The notes beneath the pieces were generated by a model. That model was not told the DNA's origin and did not search any database. It saw only the letters and a program-made list of their open reading frames with translations. A program made the translations under genes and the position numbers. Shown piece after piece: positions 44,101-52,145 of a stretch of 64,000 bases of DNA (positions are counted from its first letter, which is position 1; each line of letters begins with the position of its first letter). Origin of the DNA: Brevibacterium oceani (GTDB lineage: Bacteria > Actinomycetota > Actinomycetes > Actinomycetales > Brevibacteriaceae); assembly GCF_013623835.1 (NCBI RefSeq), contig NZ_JABKDE010000004.1, positions 372,001-436,000 on the forward strand, written 5' to 3'.

Positions 44101-45710
44101 TGGCGGAGAAGACGAAGTCGGCGAGCCAGAAGCCTCAGGTGACGCAACCTCAGCTGGGCTTCTTCGGCATGTGCCGGTGGGCGTGGACGCAGCTGACGAC
44201 GATGCGCGTGGCGCTCATCCTGCTGCTCGTCCTCGCGCTCGCAGCGATCCCCGGCTCCCTCCTGCCTCAGCGCATCCAGGACCCGGGACGGGTGAACACG
44301 TTCCTGGAGAACAACGGTGCGTGGGGTACGTTCCTCGACACCATCCAGATGTTCGACGTCTACTCATCCGTGTGGTTCTCCGCCATCTACCTGCTGCTGA
44401 TGATCTCACTCGTCGGCTGCATCATCCCGCGGACGAAACAGCACTGGAAGGCGATGCGCTCGGCCCCTCCCAAGGCGCCGAGGCGGCTGGGCCGGATGCC
44501 CGGCTACGCCGCCTTCACCTCGGCTACGGGGGAGGCCGACACTCGAGAGGACGCCGACCAGGTCTTCCTCGACCGTGCCGAGGCCCGGCTGAAGAAGTCC
44601 GGGTACCGGATCAATCGGCGGGATGACCATGTGGCGGCCGAGCGCGGATATCTGCGGGAGACGGGCAACCTCGTCTTCCACGTCGCCCTGCTCATGGCCA
44701 CCCTGACGATGGCTATCGGTTCGCTCTTCGGCTACGAAGGTCAGCGCATCCTCGTCGAGGGGGAGACGTTCTCGAACTCCCTGGTCTCCTACGATTCCTT
44801 CACCCCCGGGTCCTACTACGATGCGGACAACCTGCCGGACTTCCGGCTCAAGCTCGACAGCTTCTCCTCGAGCTTCGACGATCAGGCGGCGGGCAATCAG
44901 TTCGGGCAGCCGCGCAGCTTCGATGCGAAGGTCACGACGAACTCCGAGGGCAAGACCGAATCGCACACACTCGAGGTCAACAAGCCCGTGCGCATCAACG
45001 GCGTCGGCGTCTACCTCACGGGCAACGGCTACGCCCCCGAGGTGACCGTCCGTGACGCTCAGGGCAACGTCGTCCAGTCCGGGCCGCAGGTCTTCATCCC
45101 CGACGGCGGCGACGGGGGCTACACCTCGGAGGGCGTCATCAAGGTCCCGGATTCGGCCGGCACACAGATGGGCTTCGTCGGGGTCTTCCTGCCGACCGCA
45201 ACGCAGAACGACAAGGGCGAGCTCGTCTCGAGCTTCGCCGAGCTGCGCAACCCCTACCTCGTGATGAGCGGTTACACCGGCGACCTCGGCCTCGACGACG
45301 GAGTCCCGCAGTCGGTGTACTCCCTCGATGCCGATAAGATGACCGAAATGACCGATGACTCGGGCAATCCGCTGATCATCCAGCTCGCCGAGGGTGAGAC
45401 TCAGGACCTGCCCGGCGGCGGATCCGTGACCTTCGACGGAGTGAAGAAGTACATCGCCGTCGACATCTCGCAGGATCCGACGCAGGCGCTCATGCTCATC
45501 AGTGCGATCCTCGTGCTCGCCGGCCTGGGGCTGTCGCTGTTCATTCCCCGCCGCCGCGTGTGGGTGAGGATCAAGGACGGGAACGCCGAGGTGGCCGCCC
45601 TCGCCCGCGGTGAGGATCCGATGGTCGGGCGCGCCGTTTCCGACCTCGTGAAGGACCTGCGCGACCCCGACCCCGCTGAGGGTCAGGACGAGGGCGACGT
45701 CGAAAGATGA
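44100..45710 (+). CDS. resB: Cytochrome c biogenesis protein ResB (Ccs1)
   Basis: ResB with CcsA forms the system II heme exporter and apocytochrome ligase. The 536-residue protein has three N-terminal membrane segments (first VALILLLVLALAAIPGSLLPQ), a large extracytoplasmic domain (about 220-455) and a last membrane segment (ALMLISAILVLAGLGLSLFI) followed by a cytoplasmic tail rich in Asp and Glu. It starts with GTG at 44100 inside the ccdA stop. Confidence 0.94.
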   Translation: MAEKTKSASQKPQVTQPQLGFFGMCRWAWTQLTTMRVALILLLVLALAAIPGSLLPQRIQDPGRVNTFLENNGAWGTFLDTIQMFDVYSSVWFSAIYLLLMISLVGCIIPRTKQHWKAMRSAPPKAPRRLGRMPGYAAFTSATGEADTREDADQVFLDRAEARLKKSGYRINRRDDHVAAERGYLRETGNLVFHVALLMATLTMAIGSLFGYEGQRILVEGETFSNSLVSYDSFTPGSYYDADNLPDFRLKLDSFSSSFDDQAAGNQFGQPRSFDAKVTTNSEGKTESHTLEVNKPVRINGVGVYLTGNGYAPEVTVRDAQGNVVQSGPQVFIPDGGDGGYTSEGVIKVPDSAGTQMGFVGVFLPTATQNDKGELVSSFAELRNPYLVMSGYTGDLGLDDGVPQSVYSLDADKMTEMTDDSGNPLIIQLAEGETQDLPGGGSVTFDGVKKYIAVDISQDPTQALMLISAILVLAGLGLSLFIPRRRVWVRIKDGNAEVAALARGEDPMVGRAVSDLVKDLRDPDPAEGQDEGDVER

Positions 45711-45736
45711 GACTCTGGTACTACGCGGAGTAGAAT
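45708..45736 (+). promoter_or_regulatory. Possible internal promoter before ccsA
   Basis: TGAGAC (45708-45713) and TAGAAT (45731-45736) have a 17-nt spacer in the 133-bp gap between resB and ccsA. It would give ccsA a leader of about 100 nt and some independence from the upstream operon. Confidence 0.4.
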
Positions 45737-45843
45737 AGCCGCGGAGTGTCGGAGTTTCAGACCGCACCCGACAGGGCGGCGGGCTCGGACACGGGCACGC
45801 CGACAATGAGCGATATGAGAGCACCTGACGGTGCGGAGGATGA

Positions 45844-46851
45844 ATGGACGTCAACACTGACCTCGCAATGTGGTCGAACCAGCTGATCATCTCGGCGATG
45901 ATCGTCTATGCCTTCGCGATGATCTTCTATGCGTTCGACCTGTTCGGATCGCGCGAACTCAAGACAGCCAAGACAGAGGTCGCCAGCCCCGCGAAGGCGA
46001 GTGCTGTGCGGCGGACGAACCGGAAGACCGCGACCACTGCTGTCCTCGACCGGCCCGGCGATGATGAGTCGGAAGCACCGGTGGAGAAGAGCCGCGGGAA
46101 CAGACGACGCGGAGCCCGCATCGGCACATCGCTGCTGGTGCTCGCCGTCCTGCTGCACGCCTCCGCCGTGCTCACCCGCGCCCTGTCCGTGTCCCGTGTG
46201 CCGTGGGGCAACATGATGGAGTACGTGCTCACGGCGACGACGATCACCGTCATCGTCTACCTCGTGGTGCTGACGAAGAAGGACGTGCGCTACCTGGGCA
46301 CGTTCGTGTCCGGGGGAGTGCTGCTGTGCCTGGGCCTGGCGATCACCGTGTTCTACACCCCGGCAGCCAAGCTCATCCCGGCCCTGGACTCGTACTGGAT
46401 CGCCATCCACGTGCCGATCGCGATCCTCTCGACGTCGCTGCTCTACATCTCAGCGATCCTCGCGGTGTTCCAGATCCTCAAGAGCGTCTACGAGACGAAG
46501 AACCCGAAGTGGCTGCGGTTCATGCACCGTCTGCCTGCGAGCGACGACCTCGAGCGCTCCTCCTACACGATCGCGGCCGTCGGCTTCATCACCTGGACCT
46601 TCACCCTCATCGCGGGTGCGATCTGGGCCGAGGTGGCCTGGAGCCGCTATTGGGGCTGGGACACCAAGGAGATCTGGACCTTCGTCGTGTGGGTCATCTA
46701 CGCCGCCTACCTGCACGCTCGCGCGACCCGCGGCTGGAGCAAGACGAAGGTTGCGGTGCTCAACATCATCGGCATCGCCTCGGTGATCTTCAACTTCACC
46801 GTCGTCAACGTCTACTTCAACGGCCTGCATTCCTACTCCGGCCTCGACTGA
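45844..46851 (+). CDS. ccsA: Cytochrome c biogenesis protein CcsA/CcsB (heme-handling WWD protein)
   Basis: The 335-residue membrane protein has about eight membrane segments and the heme-binding tryptophan-rich signature AEVAWSRYWGWDTKEIWTFV (about residue 260-279). Histidines lie in LLHASAVLTRA, AIHVPIAILS and YLHARATRGW. It partners ResB in exporting heme and joining it to apocytochrome c. A charged cytoplasmic insert of about 55 residues (about 40-95) separates the first two segments. GGAGG lies about 6 nt before the ATG. It is last in the heme/cytochrome c run. Confidence 0.95.
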   Translation: MDVNTDLAMWSNQLIISAMIVYAFAMIFYAFDLFGSRELKTAKTEVASPAKASAVRRTNRKTATTAVLDRPGDDESEAPVEKSRGNRRRGARIGTSLLVLAVLLHASAVLTRALSVSRVPWGNMMEYVLTATTITVIVYLVVLTKKDVRYLGTFVSGGVLLCLGLAITVFYTPAAKLIPALDSYWIAIHVPIAILSTSLLYISAILAVFQILKSVYETKNPKWLRFMHRLPASDDLERSSYTIAAVGFITWTFTLIAGAIWAEVAWSRYWGWDTKEIWTFVVWVIYAAYLHARATRGWSKTKVAVLNIIGIASVIFNFTVVNVYFNGLHSYSGLD

Positions 46852-46856
46852 CGTCT

Positions 46857-46910
46857 ACCCGACGGCGGCGAAACGCCCCTAGAAACCGCCAGTCGGGTGA
46901 GGGGCGTCTT
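46857..46910 (+). terminator. Overlapping alternative hairpins after ccsA
   Basis: Stem B pairs ACGCCCCT (46873-46880) with AGGGGCGT (46900-46907) and is followed by CTTC; it would be the terminator. Stem A pairs 46857-46868 with 46886-46898 (ACCCGAC/GTCGGGT plus GGCGG/CCGCC, one bulge). The 5' arm of B lies inside the loop of A, so the stems exclude each other or form a knotted fold. Confidence 0.6.
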
Positions 46911-47188
46911 CGTGCCGGCGCTTGGGCGGACACGACATGTCGTTCAGGCCGGAGTGCGGCGAGAACAGCCTCGTTCAAGCCCGAGCGCGGTAGTCGATCG
47001 TTGCACGGCTCCACAGATGCGCTTCGCCTTGAACGACCTGTGAGAGGCCTTTGCAGCCTCTCGAGGGTGGCTTTTCGGCCCACTTGAGGCTGGACAGCCC
47101 AGTTCTCAACGTGGGCTGCTCGGCGCAGATGGGGCCGAACTTGTAACTGCCGGATGGCGTCGATGCGACGAGGTCGATGCGACGGGAC
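46911..47188. other. Non-coding gap between ccsA and the convergent PLDc_N gene
   Basis: Together with the hairpins before it, this makes 337 bp without a recognised gene. It contains a 7-bp hairpin (GAGAGGC...GCCTCTC, about 47042-47062), two similar segments beginning CGTTCAGGCC and CGTTCAAGCC about 31 nt apart, and a doubled GTCGATGCGACG near 47158-47183. None of these was identified as a known element. Confidence 0.4.
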
Positions 47189-47623
47189 TCAGTTGGAGCG
47201 GCCGCGGCCTTCGCCCTTGGTACCGCGATCATCGGTGTCTGCCGAAGAGTCCGCTGCAGAATCGTCGTCATCGTCGGACTCGGAGGCGTCATCGCTCTCG
47301 GTCTTCGGCTCATCGTTCTCATGTGCCGGGGGAGCGTGCTTGCCGAGCTTGACGTCCCGGTCGACCTGTCGCAGGTAGTCATCGTCATCATCCGGGGCGA
47401 CCTGCCCGCGGGGACGCTGCGCCGCCGACGGTTTGGCTTCGGAGCCACGACCGAAGAGGAACCAGAGGACGAATCCGAGGACCGGGATGAAAAGGATGAT
47501 GAGGGCCCATGCGGGTTTGGGCAGGACTCGAATCAGACCCCGATCGCGCAACAGGCAATCGAAGAGTCCATACAGTGTCACCGCTGCCGCTAGGACGATC
47601 GCGGCAATGAGAAAACGAGCCAT
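47189..47623 (-). CDS. PLDc_N-domain membrane protein with acidic tail
   Basis: The 144-residue protein has two membrane segments (about 5-25 and 36-55) that form a phospholipase D-nuclease N-terminal (PLDc_N) domain, recognisable by LRDRGLIRVLPKPAWALIIL and VLWFLFGRG. The remaining 85 residues are hydrophilic and very acidic, with runs of Asp, Glu and Ser. Such proteins are common in actinobacteria and have no known function. The ATG at 47623 is preferred because the hydrophobic helix begins there and TATCCT (47630-47635) lies 6 nt upstream as a leaderless -10 box. Confidence 0.75.
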   Translation of the reverse strand: MARFLIAAIVLAAAVTLYGLFDCLLRDRGLIRVLPKPAWALIILFIPVLGFVLWFLFGRGSEAKPSAAQRPRGQVAPDDDDDYLRQVDRDVKLGKHAPPAHENDEPKTESDDASESDDDDDSAADSSADTDDRGTKGEGRGRSN

Positions 47624-47694
47624 GCACCAAGGATAGTCCACGATCCTGAACACCGACTCAGGCAGTCGGTGACGAGACGATCACGATGGAGGGC

Positions 47695-47700
47695 TAAAAT
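47695..47700 (+). promoter_or_regulatory. Putative -10 box of a leaderless DUF4229 transcript
   Basis: TAAAAT ends 7 nt before the ATG at 47708, and no ribosome binding site is visible. Confidence 0.5.
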
Positions 47701-47707
47701 AGGCTCA

Positions 47708-48070
47708 ATGCGCACCTTCTGGCTCTACACTCTCGCTCGACTCGGCATCATCGTCGGCGTCGGACTCATCCTCTTCCCGTTCCTCGGGCTCAACCTGCTG
47801 ATGGCGGTCGCGGCCATCGTCATCGGCGCGCTGCTGAGCTACCTGTTCCTCGGGAACATGCGCGCTCGAGTGGCCACTGACATCGAGGCCCGTCTTGCCG
47901 CTCGTGCTTCCAAACCCAAGCGCAAGAGTGCCGACGAAGCGGCTGAGGACCAGATCGTCGACGATCGCCTCACCGAAGAAGAGCGCCTCACCGAAGAGGA
48001 ACACGCAGCCGACGAGAAGCGGATTGCCGACGAAGAGAACCTCTCCGACGGCAACGGCCGAGAGAAATAG
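47708..48070 (+). CDS. DUF4229 small membrane protein
   Basis: The 120-residue protein has two membrane segments (FWLYTLARLGIIVGVGLILF and LLMAVAAIVIGALLSYLFLG), then a charged cytoplasmic helix rich in Glu, Asp and Arg with an irregular repeat of the type LTEEERLTEEEHAADEKRIA that could form a coiled coil. It matches DUF4229, an actinobacterial family often found near menaquinone genes. No function is known. It is convergent with menA. Confidence 0.75.
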   Translation: MRTFWLYTLARLGIIVGVGLILFPFLGLNLLMAVAAIVIGALLSYLFLGNMRARVATDIEARLAARASKPKRKSADEAAEDQIVDDRLTEEERLTEEEHAADEKRIADEENLSDGNGREK

Positions 48071-48130
48071 ACCCCGGCCGTCTGCCGCCCAGAGCTGACA
48101 CGCTCAGTGCCCTGCCAATCAGAGCTGAGA

Positions 48131-48175
48131 CTCAGAACGCACTGGCTCAGAACCCACTGGCGCAAAACCCACGGG
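48131..48175. repeat. Three 15-bp imperfect tandem repeats at the 3' end of menA
   Basis: Units CTCAGAACGCACTGG (48131-48145), CTCAGAACCCACTGG (48146-48160) and CGCAAAACCCACGGG (48161-48175) are followed by a partial CTCAGA that overlaps the menA stop. The number of units may vary between strains. Confidence 0.75.
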
Positions 48176-48176
48176 C

Positions 48177-49109
48177 TCAGAGCGCCAGGCCGAGCCCCAT
48201 CAGTGCAGCGAATGCCAGGCCGGTCAGGCCGGTCGATTTGATCGGCGGGATGAGCCCGGGTCCCGTCGTACCGCTGAGCACCGTCTTGAGCGGGTTGAGC
48301 GCCGGCACCAGGGCGAGGATCGCCAACGCCGCTGCCGGATGCCCGTCGAGGATGGCCAGGGCCAGGAGCGCGAACGGCAGCAGCACGAGCACCGCATAGG
48401 CGATGCGGGCGGAATTGTCGCCCAGACGCACCGCGAGCGTGATCTTGCCGGCCTCGATGTCGGTGGGGATGTCGCGGAGGTTGTTGACCATGAGCACGGC
48501 GGACGCAAGCGAACCGATCGCCACGGCACCGGCCCAGCCGCTGAGGCTGAGGTGCCCGACCTGCATCCACATCGTTCCCAGGGTGGCCACGAGTCCGAAG
48601 AAGACGAAGACGAACACCTCACCCAGGCCCATGTACCCGTAGGGCTTCTTCCCGCCGGTGTACAACCATGCTGCGGCCACCGCGGCGGCCCCGACGATGA
48701 GGAACCACCAGGCCTGAGAGACGAGGATGAGCACGATCCCGACGACCCCGGCGATGCCGAAGAACAGGAATGCGGCACGTTTGACCTCGCGCGCCTCGGC
48801 GAGGCCGGTCGCTGTCAGACGCACCGGCCCGACGCGTTCGTCGTCAGTGCCGCGAATGCCGTCGGAGTAGTCGTTGGCGTAGTTCGAACCGATCTGCAGA
48901 CAGAGGGAGACGAGCAGGGCGAGAAACCCGCGGAACAGGATCTGTCCAAGGCTGACGTGGTCGTCCCCGCCCGAGATGTCGTCGAGGATGAAGGCGGTGA
49001 ACCCGCCGAGCGACCCGATCGCGGCGCCGGTGCCGATGAGGACGGGTGCGAGAGCCAGGGGGAGAGTTCGCAGTCGAGCTCCCGAAATCCACTGGGCGGC
49101 ATCAGCCAT
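48177..49109 (-). CDS. menA: 1,4-dihydroxy-2-naphthoate polyprenyltransferase
   Basis: MenA attaches the polyprenyl tail to dihydroxynaphthoate at the membrane, giving demethylmenaquinone. The 310-residue UbiA-family protein has about eight membrane segments and the two aspartate motifs that bind magnesium-diphosphate: NYANDYSDGIRGTDD (about 76-90) and VNNLRDIPTDIEAGK (about 207-221). The start at 49109 lies behind a rather distant GGAAGG. It is followed by 15-bp tandem repeats and a convergent DUF4229 gene. Confidence 0.95.
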   Translation of the reverse strand: MADAAQWISGARLRTLPLALAPVLIGTGAAIGSLGGFTAFILDDISGGDDHVSLGQILFRGFLALLVSLCLQIGSNYANDYSDGIRGTDDERVGPVRLTATGLAEAREVKRAAFLFFGIAGVVGIVLILVSQAWWFLIVGAAAVAAAWLYTGGKKPYGYMGLGEVFVFVFFGLVATLGTMWMQVGHLSLSGWAGAVAIGSLASAVLMVNNLRDIPTDIEAGKITLAVRLGDNSARIAYAVLVLLPFALLALAILDGHPAAALAILALVPALNPLKTVLSGTTGPGLIPPIKSTGLTGLAFAALMGLGLAL

Positions 49110-49163
49110 AGTCCCAGGTCACCTTCCTCTTATGTCGTCGAACCGTCTCATATTACCGATTGT

Positions 49164-50402
49164 TCACCGGCAAGGGTATTCGGCGCAGTCCGCCGCAAGG
49201 CGCGCGGCAAGCTCGGCGGCGGCCCGACGGTCGGGTTTGCCGATCGACCGATTCGGGATCTCGTCGACGGGAAACACGAGGTGCGGCAGCAGGTGCCCCT
49301 CCATCCCATGATCGAGGCCGTTGAGATGCCGAGCCAGTTCGCGAGGGGAGCGACCGTCGAGCCCCGACCCGGCCTCCGCGGCGTCCCTGCCGGCGAACCT
49401 GACCAGCGCGACGATCTGTCTGCCCCACTCCTCGTCGGGCACCCACGTCACGAGCACCTCGGCGATGCCCTCCTTCTGCCAGCGCGGGAGCAGACCCGTC
49501 TCCAGAGCGTGCGGGGAGACATTCGTCCCGCCGGAGATGATGATGTCATCGACCCGACCGAGGACCGTGAGCACCCCGTGATCGAGGCGGCCGAGATCGC
49601 TCGTGTGCATGATCCGCCGACCGGCATCGTCGACGGTCAGCGCCATCGACTCCGCCGGTGCGATGGTGCCGTCGGGCGAGATCTCGACGTAGCCGTCGGC
49701 GACGACGGGGCCGGTCAGGTCGATCGTTCCCGCCTCGGTGATGGTGACCTCGACCCCGTCGAAGGGCACACCGTCGTACACGCAGCCGCCGGCGGTCTCG
49801 CTCATCCCATAAGTGCGCACGATCGACAGTCCCGCGGCATCCGCGCGTTCGAGCAGGGCCGGTGAGATCGCCGACCCGCCGAGGAGGATGTGCGAGATGC
49901 TTGCCGCGAGGTCGGTCGCATGATCGTCTTCGAGGATCCGGTGGAGCTGGGTGGGCACGAGAGACGTGTACGTCGGGCGTTCGCCCGCCCGTTCCAGCAG
50001 CTCGTCGACCGCTGAGGCGAAAGATATGGGGGAGAACCTCGCCGAGGTGGCCCGCACCGGTGGGCGCCCTGCCAGGCGGGCGCGCAGCTCCACCTGGAAC
50101 CCGGCGATGTGGTTGACCGGCAGGCACATGTGCCAATCACCGGGCCCGGACAGAGAGTCCTCGGTCGCCTGCGCCGAGGCGGTCAGGGCTTCGGGGGAGA
50201 GCGCCACGGCCTTCGCCGTCCCCGTCGACCCGGAGGTGTGGAGGATGAGGGCCGGGCAGGGGCCCGGGCCCGTCCACGAACGGGGAGCCGCCTCGGTGAC
50301 GGTGCCCGTCCGGGAGGACGGCAGGATGAGGATCGAGCGTCCGTCGAGAGCCCGGTCGATGGCCTCGGGCAGCTCATCGGTGCGCAGTTCGCGGGTGTCC
50401 AC
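49164..50402 (-). CDS. menE: o-Succinylbenzoate-CoA ligase
   Basis: MenE activates o-succinylbenzoate with ATP and CoA. The 412-residue acyl-CoA synthetase has the P-loop-like motif LHTSGSTGTAKAV (about 54-66), the YGMSETAGG motif (about 217-225), the TSDLGRLD hinge region and a C-terminal GKPDRRA lysine region. It is short for the superfamily, as MenE proteins of actinobacteria often are. It starts with GTG at 50402, 20 bp after menB, with no clear ribosome binding site, so it is probably coupled to menB. Confidence 0.92.
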   Translation of the reverse strand: MDTRELRTDELPEAIDRALDGRSILILPSSRTGTVTEAAPRSWTGPGPCPALILHTSGSTGTAKAVALSPEALTASAQATEDSLSGPGDWHMCLPVNHIAGFQVELRARLAGRPPVRATSARFSPISFASAVDELLERAGERPTYTSLVPTQLHRILEDDHATDLAASISHILLGGSAISPALLERADAAGLSIVRTYGMSETAGGCVYDGVPFDGVEVTITEAGTIDLTGPVVADGYVEISPDGTIAPAESMALTVDDAGRRIMHTSDLGRLDHGVLTVLGRVDDIIISGGTNVSPHALETGLLPRWQKEGIAEVLVTWVPDEEWGRQIVALVRFAGRDAAEAGSGLDGRSPRELARHLNGLDHGMEGHLLPHLVFPVDEIPNRSIGKPDRRAAAELAARLAADCAEYPCR

Positions 50403-50422
50403 GGTGATCTGAGACCGAGCCG

Positions 50423-51343
50423 TCAGTAGTACCAGGGGAAGGGCGACCAGTCGGGATCGCGCTTTTCCAGGAAGGCATCGCGGCCCTCGACGGCTTCGTC
50501 GGTCATATAGCCCAGACGCGTGGCCTCACCGGCGAAGACCTGCTGGCCCATGAGGCCGTCGTCGACGAGGTTGAAGGCGAACTTGAGCATCCGCTGCGCG
50601 TTCGGGGACTTGCCGAGGATCTCACGCGCCATGGTCAAAGCGGCGGTTTCGAGTTCGGCGTGGTCGACGACCTCGTTGACGGCACCCATGTCGGCCATCT
50701 CCTGGGCCGAATACGTGCGGCCGAGGAAGAAGATCTCGCGGGCCTTCTTCTGCCCGACCATCTTCGCCAGGTACGCCGAACCGTAGCCGGCGTCATAGGA
50801 GCCGACGTCGGCATCGGTCTGCTTGAACTTCGCGTGTTCGCGGGAGGCGATGGTCATATCGCACACGACGTGGAGACTGTGGCCGCCGCCGGCAGCCCAG
50901 CCGGGGACGACGGCGATGACGACCTTGGGCATAGTCCGGATCAGTCGCTGGACCTCGAGGATGTGGAGGCGTCCGGCCTGAGCCGGATCGACGCTTTCAC
51001 GAGTCTCGCCCGAGGCATACTGGTAGCCGGAACGACCGCGGATCCGCTGGTCTCCACCGGAGCAGAATGCCCAGCCGCCGTCCTTCTCGCTCGGACCGTT
51101 GCCGGTGAGCAGGACCGCTCCGACGTCGGAGGTCTGGCGAGCATGGTCGAGGGCGCGGTAGAGCTCGTCGACGGTGTGCGGGCGGAAGGCATTGCGGACC
51201 TCGGGGCGGTCGAAGGCGATCCGCACGCAACCGAGGTCGCTGCCGGTCGCCGGGTCGATCGCACGATGGTAGGTGATGTCGGTGAAGTCGAAACCGGAGA
51301 CCTCACGCCACAGGGAAGGATCGAAGATTGCTGAAACCGTCAT
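50423..51343 (-). CDS. menB: 1,4-Dihydroxy-2-naphthoyl-CoA synthase
   Basis: MenB closes the naphthoate ring from o-succinylbenzoyl-CoA. The 306-residue crotonase-fold protein has the oxyanion-hole motifs AFCSGGDQRIRG and WAAGGGHSLHVVCD, the MenB-specific catalytic Asp in DVGSYDAGYGSAYLA, and the invariant C-terminal end SPFPWYY. It leads the menB-menE unit on the minus strand. TAGGCT lies 7 nt before the ATG with GGGGA between, so the leader is very short. Confidence 0.97.
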   Translation of the reverse strand: MTVSAIFDPSLWREVSGFDFTDITYHRAIDPATGSDLGCVRIAFDRPEVRNAFRPHTVDELYRALDHARQTSDVGAVLLTGNGPSEKDGGWAFCSGGDQRIRGRSGYQYASGETRESVDPAQAGRLHILEVQRLIRTMPKVVIAVVPGWAAGGGHSLHVVCDMTIASREHAKFKQTDADVGSYDAGYGSAYLAKMVGQKKAREIFFLGRTYSAQEMADMGAVNEVVDHAELETAALTMAREILGKSPNAQRMLKFAFNLVDDGLMGQQVFAGEATRLGYMTDEAVEGRDAFLEKRDPDWSPFPWYY

Positions 51344-51375
51344 GGTCCCCAGCCTAGCGCTTGGCCCTGTGCACC

Positions 51376-51404
51376 TTGTGCGGCAGGCAACGCAGGTCTA
51401 GAGT
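51376..51404 (+). promoter_or_regulatory. Promoter of the hydrolase gene in the menB/menC gap
   Basis: TTGTGC (51376-51381) and TAGAGT (51399-51404) are spaced by 17 nt and lie 65 nt before the ATG at 51470. It is divergent from menB. Confidence 0.55.
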
Positions 51405-51469
51405 CGAACATCATTGAGGCGGACCGGAACCACGAGCGCACCGAAATAACAGTCAATGGGAGACTGAAG

Positions 51470-52039
51470 ATGGCCGAAGTTCTGCTCTATCACCATATCC
51501 AGGGCCTCACCGACGGGGTCAGCGCCTTCGCCGAGGATCTGCGGCAGCAGGGCCACACCGTGCACACCCCCGACCTGTTCGACGGACAGACCTTCGCCTC
51601 GATCGACGACGGCCTCGCCTTTGCCCAGGAGATCGGCTTCGATGCGCTCCGCGACAAGGGCCTGGCAGCAGCCGATTGGTTGGGGCCCGAGCTCGTCTAT
51701 GCAGGCTTCTCCTACGGAGTGATGACCGCCCAGCAGCTGGCCCAGACCCGACCGGGTGCCCGAGGTGCCCTGTTCCTGCATTCGTGCGCCCCGGTCTCCG
51801 AATTCGGGCAGTCGTGGCCCGACGGGCTCCCGGTACAGATCCACGGGATGGACGGCGACGAGTTCTTCGACGAGGATCTGACGGCAGCACGTGAGCTCGC
51901 CGAATCGACGCCCTCGGCCGAATTGTTCGTCTACCCCGGCAACGCGCATCTCTTCACGGATTCCTCGCTCGAAGCGTTCGACGCCGATGCTGCCGGGCTG
52001 GTGCGATCGCGGGTGCATGCGTTCCTGCAGGGCCTCTGA
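51470..52039 (+). CDS. Dienelactone hydrolase-family alpha/beta hydrolase between menB and menC
   Basis: The 189-residue protein has the small alpha/beta-hydrolase fold of dienelactone hydrolases: an oxyanion region VLLYHHIQGLTDG, the nucleophile elbow GFSYG (S81, where classic dienelactone hydrolase has Cys), the acid region HGMDGDEFF (about D128-130) and the catalytic His in GNAHLF (H160). Its substrate is unknown. Its place between menB and menC makes it a candidate for the missing MenH (SHCHC synthase) or a DHNA-CoA thioesterase step, although it is not a close MenH look-alike. Confidence 0.8.
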   Translation: MAEVLLYHHIQGLTDGVSAFAEDLRQQGHTVHTPDLFDGQTFASIDDGLAFAQEIGFDALRDKGLAAADWLGPELVYAGFSYGVMTAQQLAQTRPGARGALFLHSCAPVSEFGQSWPDGLPVQIHGMDGDEFFDEDLTAARELAESTPSAELFVYPGNAHLFTDSSLEAFDADAAGLVRSRVHAFLQGL

Positions 52040-52133
52040 GAGCGAGGACCTCTGAACGCAAGGCTCGGACCGGCGTTTCTGAGCACAGGCTGGTACCGGC
52101 CCCTGCACGCTGTCGTGCCCCAACGACGAGGGA

Positions 52134-52139
52134 TAGTCT
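52134..52139 (+). promoter_or_regulatory. Putative -10 box of a leaderless menC transcript
   Basis: TAGTCT ends 6 nt before the ATG at 52146. The intervening GAGGGC is too close to act as a ribosome binding site. Confidence 0.45.
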
Positions 52140-52145
52140 GAGGGC

